64,000 bases of DNA from G963691835 sp963691835 (lineage in GTDB: Bacteria; Pseudomonadota; Alphaproteobacteria; Thalassobaculales; Thalassobaculaceae), in assembly GCA_963691835.1 (NCBI GenBank), contig OY829383.1, positions 930,001-994,000 on the forward strand. The letters run 5' to 3'. The notes beneath the pieces were generated by a model. It saw only the letters and a list, made by a program, of their open reading frames with translations, made no database searches and was not told the DNA's origin. This document shows, in pieces, positions 8,395 to 16,701 of the stretch. The translations under genes and the position numbers were made by a program. Each line of letters opens with the position of its first letter. The first letter of the stretch is position 1.

Positions 8395-8604
8395 CTATGC
8401 GCGAAGAGCCGTAACCACGCCAATGACCGCGCCTGTGACCGCTACGACACCCTCGCCGACAGGGCCAAGCGTAATGTCCAGCGTCGGGACGGTAACTCCG
8501 AACAGAGCGAGTAAAGCAAGGCTACCACCCACAGCACCCTTGAGAATAAGGACGATAGATGCAACTCGCCTCAACTCAAATGTCTCCTGTCCATCAGTCG
8601 ACAT
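8395..8604 (-). CDS. Small predicted two-helix membrane protein (69 aa)
   Basis: The protein starts MSTDGQETFELRRVASIV and has two hydrophobic segments, roughly residues 15-42 and 48-67, separated by a short loop (DITLGPVGEG). It resembles small holin-like or accessory membrane proteins in shape only; no family was recognised. It sits alone between pccA and the helicase gene, on the minus strand, and the next small ORF follows after eight bases. No phage genes are nearby. Codon use looks reasonable, which is the main argument that it is real. Confidence 0.45.
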   Translation of the reverse strand: MSTDGQETFELRRVASIVLILKGAVGGSLALLALFGVTVPTLDITLGPVGEGVVAVTGAVIGVVTALRA

Positions 8605-8872
8605 AACAGACGCCTTTTATGTCATCCATCACACTGGAGCGTAATGGTCGGAGCCGCCTGCTTACCCTCCATTTATATGGTCGCGCCTTGACCCCAGTCA
8701 ACATAAGATACCCTATAGACACGGCTGACTATCCTCAAAATTGCATACACTTTGTAGCCTTACCGAGATCAGTCGATCGCTTTCGGTCATCGGGGATATG
8801 CTGTCGCCAAAGGGTACTTTGGTGCTCCCTATGCAGAGCTCCGATACTCTGGTCTCCCGTTGGCAAAGCGAC
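8605..8872. other. AT-richer intergenic stretch, nothing recognised
   Basis: This region separates the small membrane ORFs from the helicase gene, whose frame is open further upstream (to 8741) without family-like sequence. A TTGACC hexamer near 8689 could be a -35 element for the plus-strand repair genes, but no well-spaced -10 was convincing. No RNA gene or repeat was recognised. Confidence 0.4.
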
Positions 8873-11326
8873 ATGACGCATCCCCCGATCTTGGACCTCA
8901 TGCAACCATTCGCCTCCTGGTTCAAGGACCGGGGTTGGAGCCTGCATGCCCACCAGGGGGCCATGGTCGAGGCGGCGCGCGCCGGGCGGCACGCGCTTCT
9001 GATCGCACCCACGGGAGGCGGCAAGACGTTGGCCGGGTTCCTGCCCTCTCTCCTTGACCTTGCAGGCCAGCCACGGGAGGGGCTTCACACGCTCTACATC
9101 TCCCCCCTCAAAGCCTTGGCGGTCGACATTCACCGCAATCTGGGTATGCCGGTTGAAGAGATGGCACTTCCGGTAAGCCTGGAGACCAGAACAGGCGACA
9201 CCCCCCAGTCAAAGCGCCAACGCCAACGGAAGAAACCTCCCAATATTCTGCTGACCACACCGGAGAGCTTGGCACTTCTGCTCTCCTACGAGGATGCGCC
9301 GAAGATCTTCGGCGGATTGGCCTGTGTCGTCCTGGATGAGTTGCACGCGCTGGCCGGCACCAAGAGAGGAGAGCTTTTGGCCCTCGGTCTCGCGCGGCTG
9401 TCAGCGCTCTCACCAAGCCTTCGCCGTGTTGGGCTCTCGGCCACCGTTGCCCATCCGGATGCGATGGAGGCGTTCCTGTCTCCGACGGGCCGCGCCGGAC
9501 AAGGTGATGTGGTCCGGGTTGAGGGCGCGGGAGCCACGGAAGCCAAGGTCAAGATCATGGTCAGCCCGGAGCGTCTGCCCTGGTCCGGCCATATGGGCAC
9601 CTACGCTGTCGACGGGGTCTATGACGCCATCCGGAACGCCGGAACAACCATTGTCTTCGTGAACACCCGCGCCCAAGCGGAGTTGGTCTTTCAAGCCCTT
9701 TGGCGGATCAACGACCATGGGCTGCCGATCGCCCTTCACCACGGGTCGCTCGCCGCCGAACAGCGCCGGAAAGTCGAAGCCGTTATGGCGCGGGGCGGAC
9801 TACGAGCCGTGGTCGCCACCGCCTCTTTGGATCTCGGCATCGATTGGGCCGCCGTCGATCTCGTCATCCAGATTGGGGCTCCGAAGGGATCTTCGAGGCT
9901 GCTGCAGCGGATTGGACGCTCGAACCACCGCTATGACGCGCCGAGCCGCGCCTTGCTGGTGCCTGCGAACCGCTTCGAAGTCCTCGAATGTCAGGCAGCG
10001 CTCGATGCCGTGCGCGAAGGCACGTTGGACGGTGATCCACCCGGCCCCGGCGGCTTGGATGTTCTGGCGCAGCACATCATCGGCACAGGATGCGGAGGAC
10101 CATTCGACCCGGACGCTTTGTTCGAAGAGGTCCGGACCGCAGCACCCTACGCGGACCTCATCCGCGAGACGTTCGATGCGGTCGTCGATTTCACCCGGAA
10201 CGGCGGTTATGCGCTGGACACCTACGACCGGTTCCGCCGCCTCGACGATGTCGGCGACGGGCGGCTTGCCGTAACGGACCGGCGTGTGGCCCAGAGTTAC
10301 AGGATGAATGTTGGGACCATCGTGGAAGCGGTAACGCTCAAGGTCCGGATGCGGCGCGGCCGCTTCCTGGGGGAGATCGAAGAGTATTTCGTGCAGGGCC
10401 TGCGGCCGGGCGATACCTTCATTTTCTCCGGCCAGTTGCTGACCTTTGAAGGCATCCGCGAGACCTTCGTTGAAGTGTCCCCCGGGACCGGTGACGAGCC
10501 TCAGGTCCCGGCCTATGCGGGCGGACGCCTGCCTCTAACCACGCATCTCGCCGACAGGGTCCGCCACCTTCTCGAGGAAGACGGGGTTTGGCCAACGCTT
10601 CCGGGACCGGTGGAGGAATGGCTCCGCCTGCAGCAATGGCGGTCGATCCTACCGCGGCGCGACCGCTTGCTTGTCGAGCAGTTCCCGCGGGGCGGAAAAG
10701 AGTTCCTGGTCGCCTATTGTTTCGAGGGCCGAAATGCCCATCAGACACTCGGTATGCTCCTGACGCGCCGCATGGATCGAATGGGCGTCGATCCCATCGG
10801 GTTTGTCGCGACCGACTATGTCATCGCGATCTGGAGCCTGAAGGCGGTCGAGGACGTGGATGCGCTGTTCGACCAGGACATGCTCGGTGATGACCTTGAA
10901 GAGTGGATGGCGGAATCGAGCCTCCTGAAACGCACCTTCCGGAACGTGGCCGTCATCGCCGGATTGATCGAGCGGAAACTGCCTGGTCATGAGAAGACCG
11001 GGCGGCAGGTCACCTTCAACGCGGACCTGATCTACGATGTTCTCCGGCGGCATCAACCGGATCACATCTTGTTGCAGGCGACCCGAGCGGACGCGGCCCG
11101 GGGGCTGACGGATATCCGCCGCCTCGCGGATCTCCTTGTGCGGGTGCACGGCAAAATCGATGTCAGACGGCTCGACCGGGTCTCCCCGTTGGCTGTTCCG
11201 GTTCTACTGGAGATCGGGAGGGAGCAGGTGGCGAGCGGAGCGTTCGATACGCTCCTGGAAGAGGCGGAAGCCGACCTTATCGAAGAGGCGATGGGCGGCG
11301 ACATGCAAGCGGCCCTTCCGCTGTGA
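8873..11326 (+). CDS. Ligase-associated DNA damage response DEXH-box helicase (Lhr family)
   Basis: This 817-residue protein is an Lhr-type superfamily 2 helicase. The Q-motif region WSLHAHQGAM is followed by Walker A in APTGGGKT (about residues 45-52) and a DELH box (155-158). Later come SATVAHPDAM, TIVFVNTRAQAELVFQAL and the motif VI segment QRIGRSNHR. Its length and DELH box match the ligase-associated helicase that clusters with PdeM, an exonuclease and an ATP-dependent DNA ligase in many proteobacteria. I chose ATG 8873 (MTHPPILDL) because similarity begins there. Its TGA stop overlaps the GTG start of the next gene by four bases, so the two are translationally coupled. The ligase and exonuclease partners are not in this window. 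Confidence 0.93.
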   Translation: MTHPPILDLMQPFASWFKDRGWSLHAHQGAMVEAARAGRHALLIAPTGGGKTLAGFLPSLLDLAGQPREGLHTLYISPLKALAVDIHRNLGMPVEEMALPVSLETRTGDTPQSKRQRQRKKPPNILLTTPESLALLLSYEDAPKIFGGLACVVLDELHALAGTKRGELLALGLARLSALSPSLRRVGLSATVAHPDAMEAFLSPTGRAGQGDVVRVEGAGATEAKVKIMVSPERLPWSGHMGTYAVDGVYDAIRNAGTTIVFVNTRAQAELVFQALWRINDHGLPIALHHGSLAAEQRRKVEAVMARGGLRAVVATASLDLGIDWAAVDLVIQIGAPKGSSRLLQRIGRSNHRYDAPSRALLVPANRFEVLECQAALDAVREGTLDGDPPGPGGLDVLAQHIIGTGCGGPFDPDALFEEVRTAAPYADLIRETFDAVVDFTRNGGYALDTYDRFRRLDDVGDGRLAVTDRRVAQSYRMNVGTIVEAVTLKVRMRRGRFLGEIEEYFVQGLRPGDTFIFSGQLLTFEGIRETFVEVSPGTGDEPQVPAYAGGRLPLTTHLADRVRHLLEEDGVWPTLPGPVEEWLRLQQWRSILPRRDRLLVEQFPRGGKEFLVAYCFEGRNAHQTLGMLLTRRMDRMGVDPIGFVATDYVIAIWSLKAVEDVDALFDQDMLGDDLEEWMAESSLLKRTFRNVAVIAGLIERKLPGHEKTGRQVTFNADLIYDVLRRHQPDHILLQATRADAARGLTDIRRLADLLVRVHGKIDVRRLDRVSPLAVPVLLEIGREQVASGAFDTLLEEAEADLIEEAMGGDMQAALPL

Positions 11327-12132
11327 CGCAGGCTCCCAACACCCGGTTTCGGCCGCTCTCGTCACTGACCCCGCGCGAGATCAACGACGTTCGATCGCGC
11401 CTGACAGATCATCCGCTCTACCGCCTCTACTTCGAAGCGGGCCTGGCCGATCTTGCCCAGGACACAGATAATCGTCTGATCTGGCTGGGTCCGGATGGTC
11501 TGGGCCAAGGCGTCGCGTTCGATGGCTTAACCGTTTTCTCCACGTTGGGCCAATGCCCAAGCAGCGTTCTGGCGGCCATGTTGGACCGGCCGGGTGCGGT
11601 GGAGATACATGCAACCAGCGAGGAGGCGACGGAACTGCACCGTCTGTCCGGGGCACAGCTCCGGTCCGACCGTTGCCTCCTTGTCTTCGGAGCGAAACCG
11701 CAGGAGATCTCGGGAGCGAGACTGCCGAACCCCGAAGTTCGTCAGATGACTGACACCGACCACCCCAGCATCCTCGCGCTTATCCAAGAGAGCGGGCACC
11801 GGGACTCAGTCTACTCCCGATGGATGCTCGAACAGCCTTTCCTGGGGTGCTTTGAGCATGGCCGGTTGGTGGCGACCGCCGGCACGATCATCCTGGATTC
11901 CGACTTGGGCATGGCCAACATCGGCTGTTTTCTGACGAGGCGGGAGCACAGAGGAAAGGGACTGGCCGGGGCACTGGCCAACGCGCTTGTCCGGGATCTG
12001 TCGGAACGGGGCATCCGGGACATCACCCTGGTGACGACGGAAGACAACAAAGCGGCATGCCGAGTCTACGAACGCGTTGGGTTCTCGATCCAGGAGCGGC
12101 GCCGGGAGTTGCTGTTCGATCCAATAGGCTGA
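11323..12132 (+). CDS. GNAT-family N-acetyltransferase
   Basis: This 269-residue protein has a C-terminal GNAT fold: FLGCFEHGRLVATAGTIIL, the acetyl-CoA pyrophosphate loop REHRGKGLAGALANALV, and a closing segment NKAACRVYERVGF. The N-terminal 130 residues (from TPREINDVRSRL) resemble the extra domain of two-domain GNAT proteins and may bind substrate. It starts at GTG 11323, overlapping the helicase stop codon as GTGA, and lies just ahead of pdeM. That tight insertion between two genes of the ligase-associated repair set hints at a functional link, but GNAT substrates cannot be predicted from sequence alone. Confidence 0.85.
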   Translation: MTQAPNTRFRPLSSLTPREINDVRSRLTDHPLYRLYFEAGLADLAQDTDNRLIWLGPDGLGQGVAFDGLTVFSTLGQCPSSVLAAMLDRPGAVEIHATSEEATELHRLSGAQLRSDRCLLVFGAKPQEISGARLPNPEVRQMTDTDHPSILALIQESGHRDSVYSRWMLEQPFLGCFEHGRLVATAGTIILDSDLGMANIGCFLTRREHRGKGLAGALANALVRDLSERGIRDITLVTTEDNKAACRVYERVGFSIQERRRELLFDPIG

Positions 12133-12196
12133 AAGGGTTACGCACAGCGACACCCCTGCGCTTGACGGCACCGTTGGGGCTGGGAACAGTCAGAGA

Positions 12197-12901
12197 ATGA
12201 CCAGGCCCTCTGAAACGACGCTCCCGATTACGCTCAATGGCTGCCCGCTGGCCGCGGACTGGTCTGGAGCCTTGCTGTGGCCCGAACGGGGGCTGTTGGT
12301 TGTCGCGGATCTTCATCTGGAGAAAGGCTCTGCCTTTGCGGAGAAAGGCATCCCACTCCCGCCCTGGGATACGGCGCAGACAATCGGGCGTCTGTCCGAG
12401 GTATGCCGACGCCTGGCTCCAGCCGCGGTCGTTTGCCTCGGTGACAGCTTTCACGATCAGGGCGCGGCTGCCCGGGTCAACGCGGCAGATGGTGAGGCGA
12501 TCAGGGACCTGACGCGTGCGTTCGACTGGACTTGGGTCGTCGGCAATCATGACCCGGCCCCGCCAGAGACATGGGGCGGCCGCGTCGTCGATGAACTTGT
12601 GATCGGTCCACTCGTCCTGCGCCACGAGGCCAAACCCGATGCGGGGCCAGGTGAGGTCTCCGGCCACTACCACCCAAAGGCGCGGATACCGACACGGGCG
12701 GGCCGGCGGTCCGGCCGATGTTTCGTCCATGATGGAAAACGCCTTGTTCTCCCTGCCTTCGGCGCCTTCACCGGTGGATTGGACGTATATGATCCCGCCA
12801 TCCAAGCATTGATCTCAGCACCCTTCGAAGTGTTGTTCCTGGGGCCGAGCAAGCTGCACCGGTTCCCCGGCAGTGCCTTGTCGAAGTCGCGCGCCGCCTG
12901 A
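12197..12901 (+). CDS. pdeM: Ligase-associated DNA damage response endonuclease PdeM
   Basis: This 234-residue calcineurin-like metallophosphoesterase has the full set of metal-binding motifs in order: VVADLHLEKGS, CLGDSFHD, VVGNHD and GHYHPK. The ADLHLEKG start and the final SALSKSRAA-type basic tail are typical of PdeM, a single-strand nuclease or phosphoesterase associated with the Lhr-like helicase and a DNA ligase. It follows the helicase-GNAT pair at 64 bases and is probably in the same operon. It is immediately upstream of a photolyase gene, extending the DNA-repair theme of the region. Confidence 0.9.
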   Translation: MTRPSETTLPITLNGCPLAADWSGALLWPERGLLVVADLHLEKGSAFAEKGIPLPPWDTAQTIGRLSEVCRRLAPAAVVCLGDSFHDQGAAARVNAADGEAIRDLTRAFDWTWVVGNHDPAPPETWGGRVVDELVIGPLVLRHEAKPDAGPGEVSGHYHPKARIPTRAGRRSGRCFVHDGKRLVLPAFGAFTGGLDVYDPAIQALISAPFEVLFLGPSKLHRFPGSALSKSRAA

Positions 12902-12964
12902 TCCGATCACGGCCGACCTTCGTACCTTAACAGCAACTCAATTCCGCGTTCGCTTCGGGGTTTT

Positions 12965-14434
12965 ATGTCTCTCCCTCCGATCCTTGTTTGGTTCCGCCAG
13001 GATCTTCGTCTGACCGACAACCCGGCCTTGGCAGAGGCCTCGGCGTCGGGCCACCCCATCCTCCCGCTCTACATCCTGGACGACGAAGATGCCGGTGCCT
13101 GGAAAATGGGCGGTGCAAGCCGATGGTGGCTCCACCACAGTCTAAAATCGTTGGCGAAGGATCTTGCGCAGCAGGGCGGTAATCTCCTCGTCCGCTCCGG
13201 CGCGGCAGAAACGGTCCTGGCAGAGGTTATCTCAGAGACTGGAGCCGTGGGGCTCTATTGGAACCGGCGGTACGAGCCTTGGGCCACCGACCGTGACGCG
13301 CGTCTGAAGACCCGCTGGAAAGACGCCGGGCTGGATGTGCGCAGCTTCAACGGTGCGCTCTTGAGGGAGCCTTGGACGGTCGTTGGCAAGAACGGCTCCA
13401 CACCCAAGGTCTACACACCGTATTGGCGCGCGCTCAACGCGCTGGGAGAACCTGCGGATCCCGCCGGCCAACCGGCGCCGGCGCATTATGCTGCGATCAC
13501 CGGTGAGCACGGCGATATCGACACCATCCTGCCGCTGCCGTCGGCCCCGGACTGGGCCGGAGGCCTTCGGGACACCTGGAACCCCGGAGAAGCCGGAGCC
13601 CACGATCGGTTGGCGGTATTCCTCGATTCGGCTATGGGCTCCTACAAGGACGCCCGGAATTTCCCGGCGACACCCGGAGTCTCAAGACTGTCACCGCATC
13701 TCCACCATGGCGAAATCTCGCCGAACCGCATCTGGCACGCAACGCGGACGAAGCTCGCGTCACTTGGCGCCGCGGCTGCCGGTGTCGAAGGCTCGGCAGA
13801 GCACTTCCTAAAGGAACTGGTCTGGCGGGAATTCTCCCACGCGCTTCTCCACAACAACCCCAGCCTTCCCGAGACCCCGCTGAGATCAGAGTTCGAGGCT
13901 TTTCCCTGGATTGATGACGATGATGGCCTCCGCGCCTGGCAACGCGGACAGACCGGGTATCCAATCGTCGATGCCGGTATGCGGGAGCTTTGGCATACGG
14001 GGTACATGCACAACCGGGTTCGGATGATCGCGGCCTCGTTCCTGATCAAGGATCTGATGATCCATTGGCGCCATGGGGAAGCCTGGTTCTGGGACACGCT
14101 GGTCGACGCGGATCTTGCGAGCAACGCAGCCAGTTGGCAGTGGGTCGCCGGATGCGGAGCCGACGCGGCTCCGTTCTTCCGGATCTTCAACCCGGTCCTT
14201 CAGGGCGAGAAGTTCGATCCCAATGGAGAGTATGTCCGGCGCTGGGTGCCGGAGATCGCACGCCTTCCGGACCGTGTTCTTCACAAGCCCTGGGACGCAC
14301 CGGCCCTTGTCTTGAGGGAGGCCGGGATCACGCTTGGTGAAACCTATCCTGTGCCGATCGTCGACCACGCGATGGCCCGCGACCGGGCGTTGTCTGCGTT
14401 CAAATCACTGAAATCCGACGCGGCGGCGGCATAG
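12965..14434 (+). CDS. phrB: Class I CPD photolyase / cryptochrome family protein
   Basis: This 489-residue flavoprotein begins PPILVWFRQDLRLTDNPAL, the classic N-terminal alpha/beta signature that binds an antenna chromophore. The FAD-binding C-terminal half is intact: LSPHLHHGEISPNRIW, GYPIVDAGMRELWHTGYMHNR, MIAASFLIKD and WQWVAGCGADAAPFFRIFNP. It should repair cyclobutane pyrimidine dimers using blue light and reduced FAD. In Rhodobacter, phrA belongs to the singlet-oxygen (RpoE) regulon beside lipid-modification genes, as here. It is separated by 63 bases from pdeM and by 99 from the flavin oxidoreductase gene. A second, iron-sulfur photolyase lies at 21146-22669. Confidence 0.93.
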   Translation: MSLPPILVWFRQDLRLTDNPALAEASASGHPILPLYILDDEDAGAWKMGGASRWWLHHSLKSLAKDLAQQGGNLLVRSGAAETVLAEVISETGAVGLYWNRRYEPWATDRDARLKTRWKDAGLDVRSFNGALLREPWTVVGKNGSTPKVYTPYWRALNALGEPADPAGQPAPAHYAAITGEHGDIDTILPLPSAPDWAGGLRDTWNPGEAGAHDRLAVFLDSAMGSYKDARNFPATPGVSRLSPHLHHGEISPNRIWHATRTKLASLGAAAAGVEGSAEHFLKELVWREFSHALLHNNPSLPETPLRSEFEAFPWIDDDDGLRAWQRGQTGYPIVDAGMRELWHTGYMHNRVRMIAASFLIKDLMIHWRHGEAWFWDTLVDADLASNAASWQWVAGCGADAAPFFRIFNPVLQGEKFDPNGEYVRRWVPEIARLPDRVLHKPWDAPALVLREAGITLGETYPVPIVDHAMARDRALSAFKSLKSDAAAA

Positions 14435-14533
14435 GGTAATCGTTTGTAATTCCCACTCACGCAATCAGGTAAATGATGTAGTCTCGCCTGTCGACGCTTT
14501 GCCGACCGGCGATGGATCAAAGGAGAATGCTGC

Positions 14534-15856
14534 ATGCGGATCGCTGTTGTTGGATCGGGAATATCGGGCCTGAGTGCGGCTTGGCTGATGTCCCGTGACC
14601 ATGACGTGGTTCTCTACGAAGCCGATCAGCGCATCGGTGGCCATTCAAACACAGCTTTGGTCGACTACGACGGAACAGAAATCCCGGTCGATACCGGTTT
14701 CATCGTCTACAATGTGGCGACTTACCCGAACCTCATTGCTCTTTTCGACCATCTCAAAGTCCCGACAGAGGCAAGCGACATGGCGTTCTCCGTCTCGGTC
14801 GCGGATGGCGCGTTCGAGTATGAGGGTTCGTTGAAAGGCCTCATCGCTCAACCGTCAAACTGGCTGGACCCAGGGTTCCGGGGCATGCTGCTTGACGTGC
14901 TGAAGTTCTTCCGGACGGCAGGCGACCTGATCGACCGGAATGAAAACATCTCCATCGAAGCCTGGCTTCGCCGCGAGGGATATGGAGACCGGTTCATCTT
15001 CGATCACCTGTTGCCCATGGCGGCGGCGATCTGGTCATGCCCCGTCGAGACGATGAAGGCGTTTCCCGCAGCCTCATTCCTGCGCTTCTTCCACAACCAC
15101 GGCCTCCTGAAGCTCATGAACCGGCCGCAGTGGCGGACGGTTTCCGGGGGATCGAGATCGTATGTGTCGCGAATCGTTACCGAATTGGGCGACAGGGTCC
15201 GGCGTGGCACGCCCGTCACCGCGATCCGCCGGACCGAGACGAACGCGGTGGTGACGGATGCACATGGACACGAGACAACCTACGATCAGGTCATCCTCGC
15301 CGCGCACGCAGATCAGGCTCTTGCCATGCTCTCGGATCCGAGCGCGGAAGAACGATCGCTCCTCGGTGCGGTCGGGTATCAGGAAAACGTTGCGGTTCTG
15401 CACCGGGACCCCGCCCTGATGCCGAAACGGCACGCGACCTGGGCCGCATGGAACTACATGTCAGACGGGAGCCGGGACTGGGATCAGAGGGTATCTCTGA
15501 CCTATTGGATGAACCGGCTTCAGAACATCGACCAATCCTACCCGCTGTTCGTGTCGTTGAACCCGTTCGTCGAGCCCGATCCTGAGCTGACCTTTGGACG
15601 GTTCGAGTACACCCATCCGGTCTTCGATGAAGCTGCCGTGGCCGCTCAGCAACGATTACCAACGATTCAGGGGCAGAAGCGGACGTGGTTCTGCGGCAGC
15701 TACTGCGGGTACGGCTTCCATGAGGACGGCCTGAAGTCCGCGATCGCCGTGGCCCGTGCCCTGGGCGCGCCGCCGCCGTGGCAGACGGATGTGCCGGCCG
15801 CGGATGAGCGTTCGTTCCTTGGCGGCGTACCCGTCCTTGCACCGGTTGGCGGATGA
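14534..15856 (+). CDS. FAD-dependent oxidoreductase (flavin amine-oxidase fold)
   Basis: This 440-residue protein has an N-terminal dinucleotide-binding motif, VVGSGISGLSAAWLMS, followed by YEADQRIGGHSNT and DTGFIVYN, and a C-terminal FAD contact region WFCGSYCGYGFHEDGLKSA. It belongs to the family found next to cyclopropane-synthase-like genes. In Rhodobacter the equivalent neighbours make furan fatty acids: a desaturase (UfaD), an oxygenation protein (UfaO) and a methyltransferase (UfaM). A flavin enzyme with a phytoene-desaturase-like fold would suit acyl desaturation, but I cannot firmly say whether it matches UfaD or UfaO. Its stop overlaps the next start as ATGA, so it is coupled to the DUF1365 gene. 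Confidence 0.88.
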   Translation: MRIAVVGSGISGLSAAWLMSRDHDVVLYEADQRIGGHSNTALVDYDGTEIPVDTGFIVYNVATYPNLIALFDHLKVPTEASDMAFSVSVADGAFEYEGSLKGLIAQPSNWLDPGFRGMLLDVLKFFRTAGDLIDRNENISIEAWLRREGYGDRFIFDHLLPMAAAIWSCPVETMKAFPAASFLRFFHNHGLLKLMNRPQWRTVSGGSRSYVSRIVTELGDRVRRGTPVTAIRRTETNAVVTDAHGHETTYDQVILAAHADQALAMLSDPSAEERSLLGAVGYQENVAVLHRDPALMPKRHATWAAWNYMSDGSRDWDQRVSLTYWMNRLQNIDQSYPLFVSLNPFVEPDPELTFGRFEYTHPVFDEAAVAAQQRLPTIQGQKRTWFCGSYCGYGFHEDGLKSAIAVARALGAPPPWQTDVPAADERSFLGGVPVLAPVGG

Positions 15857-16701
15857 CCGAGCGGATGGCCGATCCCACAGAGAACGATCCGTCGGGCGCG
15901 GAGGGGCCTCGCTCCTGCGTATACGTGGGCGAGGTCATGCATCATCGGCTTCGTCCGATGGACCACAAGTTCGTCTACCGGACCTTCACATTCTTCGTGG
16001 ATCTTGATGAGATTCCTGCGATGACCGACCGGATGCGCCTTTTCTCCCACGAGAAGGCGGGCGTCTTCAGTTGGCGCGCCGCCGACCATGGTCCCCGCGA
16101 CGGCTCCCCCATCAAGCCCTGGGTTGAGGGCCATCTTCGCCGGGGCGGATTTGAGCCGAAAGGCTGGCGCATCTTCGCGCTGTGTCTGCCGCGAATGCTC
16201 GGCTATGTCTTCAATCCCCTTACGACGTACTACTGCTACGACCCGGCCGGTCGGCTTGCCGCGATGCTGTACGAGGTCAAGAACACGTTCGGCGATCAGC
16301 ACGGCTATCTCGTTCCGGTAGAGGCGGGGCAAAACGGGCCCCTGACCCACGCCTGCGATAAGGGCTTCCATGTCTCCCCGTTCATCGCCATGCACGCGCG
16401 CTATCATTTCAAGCTACGGCGTCCCGGCGAAAAGATGTCTCTTGTGATCCGGGAGACGCTGGATAACGAAGATCTTCTAGTGGCGTCGCAGACAGGGCAT
16501 CGGAAGCCCCTAAACGACGCGACTTTGGCACGCCTGTTGGTGAGCCATCCGTTGATGACCCTCAAGATAATTGCGGGTATTCATTGGGAAGCCCTTCACC
16601 TTTGGCGCAAAGGCGCCAAATACATCCCTCGCGCCACCCCGCCTGTCCGCGACGTAACCATCGTTACCGGCAACAGCGGGTCCACCATGGAGGCAACATG
16701 A
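15853..16701 (+). CDS. DUF1365 domain protein of lipid-modification operon
   Basis: This 282-residue protein has the DUF1365 signatures YVGEVMHHRLRPMDHKFVYR, LPRMLGYVFNPLTTYYCYD and EVKNTFGDQHGY. The family is almost always encoded beside a flavin oxidoreductase and a cyclopropane-fatty-acid-synthase-like methyltransferase. In Rhodobacter this set is needed for methylated furan fatty acid formation on membrane phospholipids and is induced by singlet oxygen. Here the gene overlaps both neighbours by four bases (ATGA at each junction), which is strong evidence for a single coupled operon. Its own reaction is uncertain; a role in oxygen insertion or desaturation is inferred from the pathway. Confidence 0.88.
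   Translation: MTERMADPTENDPSGAEGPRSCVYVGEVMHHRLRPMDHKFVYRTFTFFVDLDEIPAMTDRMRLFSHEKAGVFSWRAADHGPRDGSPIKPWVEGHLRRGGFEPKGWRIFALCLPRMLGYVFNPLTTYYCYDPAGRLAAMLYEVKNTFGDQHGYLVPVEAGQNGPLTHACDKGFHVSPFIAMHARYHFKLRRPGEKMSLVIRETLDNEDLLVASQTGHRKPLNDATLARLLVSHPLMTLKIIAGIHWEALHLWRKGAKYIPRATPPVRDVTIVTGNSGSTMEAT

Noticed and set aside
12900..12905. TGATCC resembling the -35 element of singlet-oxygen RpoE promoters, upstream of the photolyase gene
   Set aside because: The hexamer overlaps the pdeM stop codon, and no matching -10 element occurs at the expected spacing.
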